A stretch of DNA of 53,360 bases from Diplocloster agilis. GTDB taxonomy: Bacteria; Bacillota; Clostridia; Lachnospirales; Lachnospiraceae. A program made the translations under genes and the position numbers. Shown piece by piece: positions 1 to 8,425 of this stretch (positions within the stretch are counted from its first letter, which is position 1; every line of letters begins with the position of its first letter). The notes below the pieces were generated by a model, which was given only the letters and a program-made list of their open reading frames with translations, was not told where the DNA came from and did no database searches. The stretch spans positions 1 to 53,360 of the forward strand of contig NZ_JAHQCW010000040.1 of the NCBI RefSeq assembly GCF_019042275.1. Reading direction: 5' to 3'.

Positions 1-206
1 CACGTCCGACGGGCAAGAGCCTCTGAACCGGGAACACATCACGTGTTCCTGGTGAATAGGCTCGGTTCCTGAACCCGGCTTTCCGATTCCACTTAGCGGG
101 TGCCAGCGCAAGCCCTCCGCGCTCCCGGGGAGACCCAAAGGAACCCGGCTGTCCGGAGCATCCCGGCCCTGAGCAGCAGGCACCCCCATCCCCGAGGAAG
201 CCCCCC
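1..206. repeat. Left-end copy of a GC-rich palindromic repeat
   Basis: Positions 1-35 are identical to the last 35 bases of the window. Positions 67-206 form an imperfect inverted copy of 53155-53311, so the two ends would make one long palindrome if joined. The loop part holds its own stem-loop: 17-22 pairs with 58-63 and 31-37 pairs with 43-49. No credible gene lies here; the short proline-rich reading frame over 100-303 is a by-product of high GC. I take this as half of a dispersed palindromic element at a contig boundary. Confidence 0.75.
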
Positions 207-295
207 ATCCGCTGCCCCAACCTCCGCCTCCGCTTTTTCCCCGGCCCCTTCTCAAAGCCCCCCCGTAAAGCGGTGTATCATTTTTCGGATCAGTA

Positions 296-304
296 TGGTA
301 TGAT
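296..304 (+). promoter_or_regulatory. Possible extended -10 promoter for the HAD gene
   Basis: TGGTATGAT matches the extended -10 form TGnTATAAT with one change. It lies about 50 bp before the first gene. No good -35 is seen, which is common for extended -10 promoters. Confidence 0.35.
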
Positions 305-354
305 TAAGACAAATTCGTTTCGCGGAAGATAAGATTGGCGGAGGAGGACTGGAT

Positions 355-1008
355 ATGTTTGATATTATTTTGTATGATCTGGATGGTACTTTGACGGACC
401 CTAAGGAAGGGATTACGAAAAGCGTGCAGTATGCGCTGAGATATTTTGGGATTGAGGAGGAGGACCTTTCGAAGCTGGAACCGTTTATCGGGCCTCCCTT
501 GAAAGAGCAGTTTATGGAGTACTGCGGTTTTGAGGAGGAGAAAGGGGAGGAAGCGGTGTGGAAGTACAGGGAGCGGTTCTCGGTGGACGGGTGGAAAGAG
601 AATAAGATATATCCCGGCGTGGCCGATATGCTGCGGAGGCTTTCGCAGGAGGGGAAAATCCTGGCGGTGGCGTCTTCCAAACCGACCCTCTTTGTGGATA
701 AAATATTGGATTATTTTGAGATTACCAAATATTTTACGGAGGTCGTGGGCAGTGAGATGGACGGCAGCCGAACCAGGAAAAGTGATGTGATCGGAGAGGT
801 GTTTTCCAGGCTTCGGATTGACGAGGAGAACAAGGACAGGGTTGTGATGATCGGGGACCGGAAACATGATGTGATCGGGGCTAAGGAAGCGGGAGTGGCC
901 TCGATCGGGGTTACCTATGGTTATGGCGGTTATGATGAATTGGCCGGGGCGCATCCGGATTGGATTGTGAATTCGGTGGATGAGCTGACGGAGCTTTTAT
1001 TAAAATAA
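355..1008 (+). CDS. HAD-family phosphatase (phosphoglycolate phosphatase-like)
   Basis: This 217-residue protein is a haloacid dehalogenase-superfamily hydrolase with an alpha-helical cap. Motif I is DLDGTLTD, with the nucleophile Asp8 and acid/base Asp10. Motif II is the Ser in VASSKP, and motif IV is the acidic GDRKHD near residue 163. Length and cap type fit the Gph/PgmB/YjjG group of small-phosphoester phosphatases, acting in the cytoplasm on sugar phosphates, phosphoglycolate or nucleotides; the sequence does not fix the substrate. The ATG follows a clear GGAGGAGG ribosome site. It lies 10 bp before the next gene and is probably co-transcribed with it. Confidence 0.85.
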   Translation: MFDIILYDLDGTLTDPKEGITKSVQYALRYFGIEEEDLSKLEPFIGPPLKEQFMEYCGFEEEKGEEAVWKYRERFSVDGWKENKIYPGVADMLRRLSQEGKILAVASSKPTLFVDKILDYFEITKYFTEVVGSEMDGSRTRKSDVIGEVFSRLRIDEENKDRVVMIGDRKHDVIGAKEAGVASIGVTYGYGGYDELAGAHPDWIVNSVDELTELLLK

Positions 1009-1018
1009 GGAGGGGCGG

Positions 1019-2719
1019 ATGGAAAAAGAACCGGTGTATGTAAGAATCTGGAAACTGGTCTATCCGCTGGGAATCAAGTATCTGGTGGAGGCGGTGGTAA
1101 CACTTGCCGCGGCCGGGATATTCACGGCGGTATCCTTGTCTGCGCCGGAGGGCGCGGGCCGGGTGGATGGGCTGATTGTGAAATACAGCAACGGAATACT
1201 GCTGGCCGGCAATGTTTTGGTGCTTCCGGTTTTGTGGAAGCTTTTTCGGCGGGATGAGAAGCAGGGACTGCACAAAAGGGACGGGAGCGGGAAGTTTTCC
1301 TTCTTTTGGGTGGTTCTGCTGGCGGTCTGCGGCTGTGTCGGTTTTAATGGACTGATCGCTTTGAGTCCTTTGCCGGTCTGGTTCCCCCAGGGGCAGGAGG
1401 TTTTGAATACTCTCTACGGCGGGAATAAATGGATTGCGCTGTTTAATGTGGTGGCGGCGGCCCCTTTGGCGGAAGAGCTGCTGTTCCGCGGTATTGTGTA
1501 CAGCAGATTGCGGGAATGGACCGGACCTTTTTATGGTATTTTGTGCAGTGCGTTTATTTTCGGCTTGCTGCATGGGAATGTTCTGCAGTTTGTCTACGCA
1601 TTTCTTCTGGGACTTATCTTTGCTTATCTGTATGAGGTATATGGTTCCCTTAAGGCGCCTGCAGCAGCGCACTGTGTGGCAAACCTGTTTTCCGTTCTTT
1701 TGACGGAGACGGCGCTTGGGCGTGTGTTGGAGAAGCCGGCTGTCTATTATCTGGCTGTGGCGGCCGCCTGGGTGACGGGAGCGCTGATTTTAGTTAGGAT
1801 GCATGGAAGAAATGGAAAGAAAGGAGAGGAGCCTATGGCAAAAGGACGCAGGAGGATGGAAAATGACAGGCTTTTGATTGAGGTGGACGATCTGGGGGCG
1901 GAACTCACCAGGATTTATGATAAATACAATAAAAGAGAAGTGATCTGGGAGGGAGATCCGGCTTATTGGAAAAGACATGCGCCGGTTTTGTTCCCCTTTG
2001 TAGGAAAGGTAAATGGGGATGTGTATCACTATCAGGGAAAGGAATATCCTTCCGGTCAGCACGGATTTGCCAGGGATTTACCCTTTGACCTGAAGGACCA
2101 GGGACCTGATTTTGTCAGCCATACACTGGAGGCCAACGATGATACGATGATGGTCTATCCGTTTTTGTTCCGCCTGAAGGTGACGCACACGTTAAAAGGC
2201 AACCGCCTGAAGGTGGCGTGGAAGGTGACGAATTACGGGAACAGCACCATGTATTTTTGCATTGGCGGACATCCGGCTTTTCGGCTGCCGTCAGATGCCG
2301 ACGGAGGCTATGCCGGCTGGAAGATCCGTCTGGGGGAAGAAAAGCGCCCGGTATACCGGCTTCTGAATGGGGAGGGGCTGTGTGATATGAGCAGGACGTA
2401 TCCGTTGGAGCTTACCGATGGGGTGTATACTGTGGATGAACACACCTTTGATCGGGATGCGTTGATTTTTGAGGGACGGCAGATCCAGAGAGCGGGGATT
2501 GAGTTCCCGGACGGTACGCCGTATGTGAACTTAAGCTGCGAAGGGTTTCCGTATATGGGGATCTGGTCGGCGAAGGGCGCCCCGTTTATCTGTCTGGAGC
2601 CCTGGTTCGGCAGATGCGACGATGCCGGATTTACCGGGGAGCTGTCCGAGAAGACAGGGATACTGAGTCTGGGGCTGGAGGAGAGCTTCCGGGCGGAATA
2701 TACGATTGAAATATGCTGA
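1019..2719 (+). CDS. CPBP intramembrane protease fused to aldose 1-epimerase-like domain
   Basis: One uninterrupted frame of 566 residues joins two unrelated domains. Residues 1 to about 270 are a multi-pass membrane protein of the CPBP (CAAX protease and bacteriocin-processing) family, with the metal motif AEELLFRG, a second His in FGLLHGN and a third in AHCVANLF. Residues about 280-566 resemble aldose 1-epimerase/galactose mutarotase proteins of the type seen in LACX-like genes, including the GQHGFAR and GGHPAF segments that carry the family's histidines. The two halves are normally separate genes. At the junction a strong ribosome site (AAGGAGAGGAG) precedes an in-frame ATG at 1835, with another at 1856, so the epimerase half may also be made alone. 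Either a stop codon between neighbouring genes was lost, or this is a true fusion. Confidence 0.8.
   Translation: MEKEPVYVRIWKLVYPLGIKYLVEAVVTLAAAGIFTAVSLSAPEGAGRVDGLIVKYSNGILLAGNVLVLPVLWKLFRRDEKQGLHKRDGSGKFSFFWVVLLAVCGCVGFNGLIALSPLPVWFPQGQEVLNTLYGGNKWIALFNVVAAAPLAEELLFRGIVYSRLREWTGPFYGILCSAFIFGLLHGNVLQFVYAFLLGLIFAYLYEVYGSLKAPAAAHCVANLFSVLLTETALGRVLEKPAVYYLAVAAAWVTGALILVRMHGRNGKKGEEPMAKGRRRMENDRLLIEVDDLGAELTRIYDKYNKREVIWEGDPAYWKRHAPVLFPFVGKVNGDVYHYQGKEYPSGQHGFARDLPFDLKDQGPDFVSHTLEANDDTMMVYPFLFRLKVTHTLKGNRLKVAWKVTNYGNSTMYFCIGGHPAFRLPSDADGGYAGWKIRLGEEKRPVYRLLNGEGLCDMSRTYPLELTDGVYTVDEHTFDRDALIFEGRQIQRAGIEFPDGTPYVNLSCEGFPYMGIWSAKGAPFICLEPWFGRCDDAGFTGELSEKTGILSLGLEESFRAEYTIEIC
1824..1837 (+). promoter_or_regulatory. 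Internal ribosome site and ATG inside the fusion gene
   Basis: AAGGAGAGGAG stands 4 bp before an in-frame ATG (1835) exactly where the membrane domain ends and the epimerase domain begins. It looks like the leftover start region of a once separate epimerase gene and could still direct internal initiation of a product of about 294 residues. Confidence 0.55.
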
Positions 2720-2730
2720 TATGTGAAAAA

Positions 2731-2774
2731 GAGTTTCGAGAAACTCTGCGCCTGAGGCGGGCCGCGTAAGCGGC
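2731..2774 (+). other. Three small stem-loops after the fusion gene
   Basis: GAGTTT/AAACTC (2731-2746), CGCC/GGCG (2749-2759) and GCCGC/GCGGC (2761-2774) follow each other between the stop codon and the terminator. Their role is not known; they may protect the mRNA 3' end. Confidence 0.4.
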
Positions 2775-2795
2775 AATTTGCAGTGAATACAACGA

Positions 2796-2831
2796 GAAAC
2801 GCCCCGGCTATGGGGCGTTTCTAACATTTTT
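2796..2831 (+). terminator. Rho-independent terminator
   Basis: A perfect 10-bp stem (GAAACGCCCC with GGGGCGTTTC) with a 6-nt loop is followed by a loose T-run. It closes the HAD/CPBP-epimerase unit. Confidence 0.8.
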
Positions 2832-2959
2832 ATGAGGGGGAGATAGTGAGTGTGTGATCAACTATCTGATACTTATTATAAAAGGAAAATATGTTTAAAG
2901 TATGACCAGAGTATAAAAGAAAAAGAAAAATTCTAAAAAATTTATTAAAATTAAATGAA

Positions 2960-2988
2960 TTGATTTCAAAGCCCGGATCGACTATACT
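2960..2988 (+). promoter_or_regulatory. Sigma-A promoter of the flotillin gene
   Basis: TTGATT at 2960-2965 and TATACT at 2983-2988 are separated by 17 bp, in an AT-rich stretch about 35 bp before the flotillin start. No sigma-W type sequence is apparent, although flotillin genes of Bacillus often use that factor. Confidence 0.7.
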
Positions 2989-3021
2989 AAGACTATAACA
3001 TGAAATGAGGAGGTACCAAGC

Positions 3022-4533
3022 ATGCCCTTTTTAACGGAATACCTGAATGTTTTTATTATTGCGGTTGTTGTGATTATCGTAGTCCTGATCGTGGTTGCAG
3101 GCTATAAGAAAGCGCCGCCCGATACAGCTTTTATCATATCCGGCCTGCGCAAGAAGACTGTGATCGGAAAGGCCAGTGTAAAGCTGCCGTTTCTGGAAAG
3201 ACTGGATACCCTGAGCCTGAAACTGATCGCCATCGACGTTAAGACTACCAATGCGGTACCCACCGCCGATTATATCAATATCCAGGTGGACGCGGCGGTT
3301 AATATAAAGATCAGCAGCGAGCCGACCAGGCTTGGACAAGCGGCGGAGAATTTCCTGAATCAGAAAACGGATTACATAGCGGCGATCGCCCGTGAAGTTT
3401 TGGAAGGAAATATGCGTGAAATCGTGGGACGTATGCGCCTGGAGGAGATGGTCAGCGACCGGCAGAAATTCGCCGAGCTGGTGAAGGAAAATGCGGAGCC
3501 GGACCTGGCGGCCATGGGCCTTGATATAGTGAGCTTTAATGTGCAGAATTTTACCGATAATAACGGAGTGATTGATGACCTGGGAATCGACAATATTTCC
3601 CAGATTAAGAAAAAAGCGGCGATTGCCAAGGCGGAGGCCGACAAAGAGATCGCGGTGGCGAAAGCGCAGGCGGACAGAGAAGCCAATGACGCCCGGGTAA
3701 ATGCCCAGCGGGAAATTGCGAAAAAGAACAACGAGCTGGCGCTCCAGCAGGCGGAACTTCAGAAAATCGCCGACACCAAAAAGGCGGAGGCGGACGCGGC
3801 CTATAAGATCCAGGAGCAGGAACAGAGAAGGACCATCGAGATCGCAACCGCCGAGGCGAGTATCGCGAAGCAGGAAAAAGAAGTAATCTTAAAACAGCGG
3901 GAAGCGGAGGTAATGGAAAAATCTCTGGATGCCCAGATAAAGAAAAAAGCGGAAGCTGAGAAGTTCGGCCGGGAAAAAGAGTCGGATGCCGAGCTGTACG
4001 CCCGCCAGAAGAAAGCGGAAGCCGAGAAATTCGAGCGGGAAAAAGAGGCGGAAGCCCTAAAAGCGACCGCCCAGGCGGACCGGTATGCCAAAGAACAGGC
4101 GGCGGGCGGTATCCGTATGGTCGGTGAGGCGGAGGCGGAGGCTATCCGGGCCAAAGGACTTGCGGAGGCGGAAGCTATGGAAAAGAAAGCGGAGGCCTAT
4201 CAGAAATATAACAAAGCCGCAATGGCCGAGATGCTGATCAATGTATTGCCGGAGATCGCCGGTAAGATCGCGGAACCGCTCACCCAGATCGATAAGATCA
4301 CCATCATTGAGGGCAGTAACGGGGACGGAGTCGGCAACGTGGCGGGAAATGTGCCGGTCGTCATGTCCAAGGTGTTCGAGAGCCTGAAGGAAACCGTGGG
4401 GATCGATCTGGCGGAAATTGTGAAGGCGGACTCCTACGATGCGAAAGTTAACCGCAATGTGAACATCACCGGGCTTGAGGAAGCGGACCCTCAGACGAAG
4501 GGAACGGTGGCCGGAGCGGTGCTGAAAGAATAA
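3022..4533 (+). CDS. floT: Flotillin-like SPFH/Band 7 membrane scaffold protein
   Basis: This 503-residue protein has an N-terminal hydrophobic segment (about residues 8-28) followed by an SPFH/Band 7 domain (about 30-200). A very long Ala/Glu/Lys-rich coiled coil (about 200-400) repeats A-E-A-E patterns, and a hydrophobic C-terminal part follows. That order is the flotillin/YuaG (FloT) and YqiK architecture. Flotillins organise membrane microdomains and affect membrane fluidity, signalling and cell wall synthesis. The ATG has an AGGAGG site and its own promoter. No NfeD partner gene is adjacent, whereas Bacillus yuaG sits beside yuaF. FloA is the main alternative name, but FloA is shorter (about 330 residues). 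Confidence 0.85.
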   Translation: MPFLTEYLNVFIIAVVVIIVVLIVVAGYKKAPPDTAFIISGLRKKTVIGKASVKLPFLERLDTLSLKLIAIDVKTTNAVPTADYINIQVDAAVNIKISSEPTRLGQAAENFLNQKTDYIAAIAREVLEGNMREIVGRMRLEEMVSDRQKFAELVKENAEPDLAAMGLDIVSFNVQNFTDNNGVIDDLGIDNISQIKKKAAIAKAEADKEIAVAKAQADREANDARVNAQREIAKKNNELALQQAELQKIADTKKAEADAAYKIQEQEQRRTIEIATAEASIAKQEKEVILKQREAEVMEKSLDAQIKKKAEAEKFGREKESDAELYARQKKAEAEKFEREKEAEALKATAQADRYAKEQAAGGIRMVGEAEAEAIRAKGLAEAEAMEKKAEAYQKYNKAAMAEMLINVLPEIAGKIAEPLTQIDKITIIEGSNGDGVGNVAGNVPVVMSKVFESLKETVGIDLAEIVKADSYDAKVNRNVNITGLEEADPQTKGTVAGAVLKE

Positions 4534-4586
4534 GCTGCTAAGGAGCCGCAGCTAAGTGGAATTGATAAGCGGCTTCAGAGATTCCT

Positions 4587-4702
4587 GGGGCTGTCGCACT
4601 AACATAACGTTCTTCCTGTGGGTTTTGCAGGTATGCTGTTCCAAGCTATAAGCAGCGGACCTACGAAGTCCAAGGAAGAACGTTAGTTAGTGTGGCAGCC
4701 CC
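4587..4702. repeat. 116-bp MITE-like inverted repeat
   Basis: Two arms of about 30 bp (4587-4616 and 4674-4702) are inverted copies with few mismatches, both ending in GGGGCTG at the outer edge. The central 57 bp is unrelated and codes for nothing. Size, long terminal inverted repeats and non-coding centre fit a miniature inverted-repeat element derived from an insertion sequence. It could also end transcription from the flotillin gene as a large hairpin. I see no clear target duplication. Confidence 0.6.
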
Positions 4703-4781
4703 ATCCTGATCCCTGCTTCCGGTAAAGGAATGCTATGGTATTGCTATGGAAATGCATGATAAATAGAAAAGGATAGTGTAT

Positions 4782-5453
4782 ATGATTAAAATCGCGGTAA
4801 TCGATGACGATGTGTATATTGGAGATCTGCTGGAAGAACTGCTGCTGCGGGAAGGCTACCAGGTTCTGCGGGCGTATTCCGGCACCGAGGCGCTGCTGCT
4901 TCTTTCGTCAATCAGGCCGGATCTGGTCCTTTTAGATCTTATGCTGCCGGGTCTGAGCGGCGAGGACGTTCTTGCGCAGATCAACGGGATACCGGTGGTC
5001 ATTTTAAGCGCAAAGGCAGACGTACAGGATAAAGTGAATCTGCTGTTGGGAGGAGCCGCGGACTATGTTACGAAACCGTTTGATACCGAAGAACTGCTGG
5101 CGAGGATCTCGGTGCAGCTTAGAAATGCGGCGCTGAGTGTAAGCCAGCCGGTGCTGGCCTTTGAGGATTTGACTCTTCATGTGGATACGCACCAGGTCCA
5201 ACACGGGGATCATTTCATCAGACTGACCAAGACGGAATATGCCATTTTAAAATTATTGATGCAGAATCCGCAACAGGTCATTACAAAGTCGCAGATTCTG
5301 GAGAGGATCGCGAAAGACACCCCGGATTGTATGGAAAGTTCTCTGAAGATACACATCAGTAACCTGAGGAAAAAACTGCGGGAATACAGTGAAAAGGACT
5401 ATATAGAGGCTGTCTGGGGAATCGGATTTAAAATGCGTGAGTCCGGATCTTAA
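4782..5453 (+). CDS. OmpR/PhoB-family response regulator
   Basis: The 223-residue protein has a receiver domain (residues 1 to about 115) with the acidic pocket DDD at 8-10, phospho-acceptor Asp52 in LLDLMLPG and the conserved Lys in VTKPFD. A winged-helix DNA-binding domain (about 125-220) follows, with the LTKTEYAILKLL and GIGFKM signatures. I chose the ATG at 4782 over an in-frame GTG 6 bp upstream because the AAGGA site is properly spaced only for the ATG. It is the cytoplasmic partner of the histidine kinase at 7284 and probably controls the ABC genes just downstream. Confidence 0.88.
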   Translation: MIKIAVIDDDVYIGDLLEELLLREGYQVLRAYSGTEALLLLSSIRPDLVLLDLMLPGLSGEDVLAQINGIPVVILSAKADVQDKVNLLLGGAADYVTKPFDTEELLARISVQLRNAALSVSQPVLAFEDLTLHVDTHQVQHGDHFIRLTKTEYAILKLLMQNPQQVITKSQILERIAKDTPDCMESSLKIHISNLRKKLREYSEKDYIEAVWGIGFKMRESGS

Positions 5454-5489
5454 CTGTTTCTTTACGAATTTCTTAACCGGTTTCTTGAC
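5446..5489 (+). promoter_or_regulatory. Direct repeats, probable response regulator binding sites and -35
   Basis: TTTCTTnAC occurs three times at exact 12-bp pitch (5457, 5469, 5481), and a weaker fourth copy starts at 5446 across the stop codon of the regulator gene. The last copy contains TTGAC, a good -35. Tandem direct repeats at about one helical turn, running into the -35 region, are the usual operator form of OmpR-family activators. No convincing -10 is seen. Confidence 0.55.
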
Positions 5490-5535
5490 TACTGGGTGTT
5501 AAGATACCGGTATCAAACGTAAGGAGGCATAAACG

Positions 5536-6450
5536 ATGGAATATGTTTTGACAACCAATGGCCTGACCAAGCAATATCGTAATTTTAAGGCGCTGCATGA
5601 TTTCAATATGCATGTGGAAAAGGGGGCCATCTATGGATTTGTCGGTAAGAACGGCGCCGGTAAAACAACACTAATCCGGTTAGTGTGCGGCCTGCAGGAG
5701 CCGACAAGGGGAGAATACACGCTGTATGGTAAAAAGAATACACAACACGAGGTGAGCCGTGCGCGCCGGAGAATGGGAGCGGTGGTGGAGACGCCATCGG
5801 TCTATATGGAGTTGACCGCTGAGGAAAATATCAGGGAGCAATACCGTGTTTTGGGACTGCCGGTTTTCGATGGGGTGAAAGAACTGCTAAAGCTTGTGGG
5901 CCTTTCCGATACCGGGAACAAAAAGACGAAAAATTTTTCTCTGGGTATGCGCCAGCGGCTGGGCATTGCCATTGCCCTGGCAGGGGACCCTGACTTCCTG
6001 GTGCTGGATGAGCCGGTCAACGGCCTGGATCCCCAGGGAATTATAGAGATACGGGAACTGATCCTGAAGCTCAACCGGGAACACCAGATTACATTTCTTA
6101 TCTCCAGCCATATTCTGGATGAACTTTCAAAACTAGCGACCCATTACGGTTTCATCGACAACGGACATATGGTAAAGGAAATCAACGCGCAGGAGCTGGA
6201 GGCGGCCTGCCGCAAATGCATGCGTCTGAAGGTAACGGATGCCGCCGTTCTGGCCCGGGTTCTGGACCGTATGGCACTCGAATATACGATTCTGGAGGAA
6301 GGACAGGCGGACGTCTTCGGCAATGTAAACATCACAAAGCTTGCGGTTGCCCTGGACGCGGAACAGTGCGAGATTACCTCGCTTCGCGAACACGATGAGT
6401 CTTTAGAGAGTTATTATGTAAGTCTGATGGGAGGTGGCAGTCATGAATAA
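5536..6450 (+). CDS. ABC transporter ATP-binding protein (BcrA type)
   Basis: This 304-residue ATPase has Walker A GKNGAGKTT, a signature region SLGMRQRLGIA and Walker B LVLDEPVNGLDP. A C-terminal extension of about 80 residues is typical of the BcrA/LanF/drug-resistance ATPase group. It would energise the permease encoded next to it, with which it overlaps by 8 bp (translational coupling). In this family such pairs export or shed bacitracin, lantibiotics or other cell wall-active peptides. Specificity here is inferred only from the attached two-component system. Confidence 0.88.
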   Translation: MEYVLTTNGLTKQYRNFKALHDFNMHVEKGAIYGFVGKNGAGKTTLIRLVCGLQEPTRGEYTLYGKKNTQHEVSRARRRMGAVVETPSVYMELTAEENIREQYRVLGLPVFDGVKELLKLVGLSDTGNKKTKNFSLGMRQRLGIAIALAGDPDFLVLDEPVNGLDPQGIIEIRELILKLNREHQITFLISSHILDELSKLATHYGFIDNGHMVKEINAQELEAACRKCMRLKVTDAAVLARVLDRMALEYTILEEGQADVFGNVNITKLAVALDAEQCEITSLREHDESLESYYVSLMGGGSHE

Positions 6451-7273
6451 GCTGTTAAACGCCAACTTAAGCAGGCTTTTCAAAAGCAGAGTATTTCTCG
6501 TATGTGCCGGCTTTATGGCAGTCTATGCTGTTGTGGCCTGCCTGTTTTGCAGTTATTACGGAATAGGAGTCTCCGTCGATGTGCTGCTCCTAAGTGCTTA
6601 TGGGCTGGGAGGCATGATTACGGTGGCTGGTATTGTAATGGCGGCCCTGTGCAGTATGTTCATCGGGACGGAGTTCAGTGACGGCACCATCCGCAATAAG
6701 CTGGTTGTGGGACATGGCCGGATACAGATTTATCTGGCTAATTTTATTACCTGTGCCATTGCAGGTATCGTGTTGAATCTGGTCTACGGTATCCTCATCT
6801 GTGCCATTGGGATACCCATGTTCGGGGGCTTTCAGCTGGAGGCGGGTACTCTGATCTGCATTATTCTGGACGGATTGCTGATTATGGTATCCTACGCCGC
6901 TATGTTCAACCTGCTTGCCATGCTGCTTGCAAACAAGACCACGGCATCCGTTATCAGCCTGATCGGTGTGGTTGTTGTCATGTGTCTGTGCGCCTACCTG
7001 ATCCTGCGGCTGTCGGAGCCCCAGATCACAGATCTCTATAACTTGGTCGACGGGGAATATGTAATGACCAGAGGGCTGAACCCTTATTATATAGAAGGAT
7101 CAAAAAGAACCATAAGCCAATTTGTGATCGATCTGTTACCTTCCGGCCAGTCCCTTCAGCTTTCAGGGTTGAGCGCCCCTTATTTCTGGCCGCTCTCGTT
7201 ATACTCCCTGGGAGTGGTTCTGGCTGCGAACACGGTTGGAATATTGGCATTTCGTAAAAAAGATCTGAAATAA
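6443..7273 (+). CDS. ABC transporter permease (ABC-2/BcrB-like)
   Basis: A 276-residue integral membrane protein with about six hydrophobic segments spread along its length and an extramembrane loop of about 40 residues before the last two. It has the ABC-2 layout of permeases paired with BcrA-type ATPases. The ATG at 6443 is preceded by GGGAGG; an in-frame GTG at 6434 lies too close to that site. It overlaps the ATPase gene and precedes the kinase gene by 10 bp, so all three should be on one transcript. Confidence 0.8.
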   Translation: MNKLLNANLSRLFKSRVFLVCAGFMAVYAVVACLFCSYYGIGVSVDVLLLSAYGLGGMITVAGIVMAALCSMFIGTEFSDGTIRNKLVVGHGRIQIYLANFITCAIAGIVLNLVYGILICAIGIPMFGGFQLEAGTLICIILDGLLIMVSYAAMFNLLAMLLANKTTASVISLIGVVVVMCLCAYLILRLSEPQITDLYNLVDGEYVMTRGLNPYYIEGSKRTISQFVIDLLPSGQSLQLSGLSAPYFWPLSLYSLGVVLAANTVGILAFRKKDLK

Positions 7274-7283
7274 AGGAGAAACT

Positions 7284-8210
7284 ATGGATATCTGGTTATA
7301 TGTCCTGTGCGGGATACTTACCTTAATTACCGCGCTGCTGCTCGTCTATATCTGCCAAATGAAAAAGGCGGTAAATGAAATTGGTGAAGAGTTTGCCGAC
7401 CGGGTAAAAACCGATACGAACACCCTGATCGATGTCTCAAGCAATGATTCCAGTATCCGCCGCTTGGCAGCAGACATCAACGTACAGCTGCGGCTCCTGC
7501 GCAAGGACCGCCACCAGTATCAGCATGGAGACAGGGAACTCAAAGAAACCATCACCAATATATCCCATGATCTGCGCACACCGCTGACCGCTATCTGCGG
7601 TTACCTGGACCTGCTGAAAAGGGAAGAGACAAATGAGCAGGTATCCCGTTACCTGAATATGATACGAAACCGGACCCAGGCGCTGAAACAGTTGACGGAA
7701 GAACTGTTCCGATACTCTGTCATTATGTCAGTCGGGGAAGACAATGCTGCGGAAACGGTCAGCATAAATGCAGTTCTGGAGGAGGTCGTTGCCGGCTTCT
7801 ACGGCGCGTTAAGACAGAAAAATATCGTTCCGGTGATTTCCATGCCGTCTGCGGAGGTGGTGCGAAGGCTAAACCGTAATGCGCTGTCCCGGATATTTGA
7901 AAATATTATCGGCAACGCGATCAAGTACAGCGACCAGGATCTGATGATCACCATGGACCAGAACGGCAGCATTTCATTTACAAATACTACGAAGACGCTG
8001 GATCCTATATCAGCCGGAAAGCTGTTTGACCGGTTTTTTACCGTTGAGAACGGTCGCGGCTCTACGGGGCTCGGATTGTCTATCGCGAAAATACTGACCG
8101 AACAGTTGGGAGGAAGTATCGTGTCTGAGTATGTTAAGGACCAATTGACGATAAGGGTTATATTTGCAGAGCATACCGGTGCTGCAGAGCAGGCCGGGAC
8201 TGCGGAGTAA
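7284..8210 (+). CDS. Sensor histidine kinase with a single membrane segment
   Basis: The 308-residue kinase has one N-terminal hydrophobic segment (about residues 3-25) and no extracellular domain. The H-box is NISHDLRTPL with phospho-His95, the N-box is ENIIGNAIKYS and the G-box is GRGSTGLGLSIAK. Kinases this short, coded beside a peptide-type ABC transporter, resemble antimicrobial-peptide sensing systems, in which the transporter or membrane stress supplies the signal. Gene order regulator-ATPase-permease-kinase supports one functional module. The inducing compound cannot be read from the sequence. Confidence 0.85.
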   Translation: MDIWLYVLCGILTLITALLLVYICQMKKAVNEIGEEFADRVKTDTNTLIDVSSNDSSIRRLAADINVQLRLLRKDRHQYQHGDRELKETITNISHDLRTPLTAICGYLDLLKREETNEQVSRYLNMIRNRTQALKQLTEELFRYSVIMSVGEDNAAETVSINAVLEEVVAGFYGALRQKNIVPVISMPSAEVVRRLNRNALSRIFENIIGNAIKYSDQDLMITMDQNGSISFTNTTKTLDPISAGKLFDRFFTVENGRGSTGLGLSIAKILTEQLGGSIVSEYVKDQLTIRVIFAEHTGAAEQAGTAE

Positions 8211-8226
8211 TGCAGTTATACAGCAG

Positions 8227-8302
8227 GCCGGGGTCAGAGAATCCAGCCCGTCGGACGTGAAGTCCGTCGGGTGGGATCCTTTGCCCCCGGCTTATTTTAT
8301 TT
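8227..8302 (+). terminator. Terminator with nested hairpin sharing the window-end repeat
   Basis: An outer stem GCCGGGG (8227-8233) pairs with CCCCCGGC (8284-8291) and is followed by a T-rich tail. Inside lies a 10-bp stem (8247-8256 with 8262-8271, one mismatch). Bases 8246-8266 are an exact 21-base reverse-complement match to 53319-53339 in the repeat at the window end, so this terminator appears to have been built from, or visited by, the same repeat family. Confidence 0.6.
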
Positions 8303-8425
8303 CAGGAACAAATGCCGGCCGCCCGGTTTCCCGGGTGAAAAATCGGTCTAGGAATTCTTGTTTGGGTATGGTATCCTATGTAAGGTAAACACATAAAATA
8401 GTAGAAAGATGCCGGAGGCGTTTGC

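Noticed and set aside
100-303. Proline/serine-rich reading frame near the left end
   Set aside because: It sits in the GC-rich repeat, with low-complexity composition and no ribosome site.
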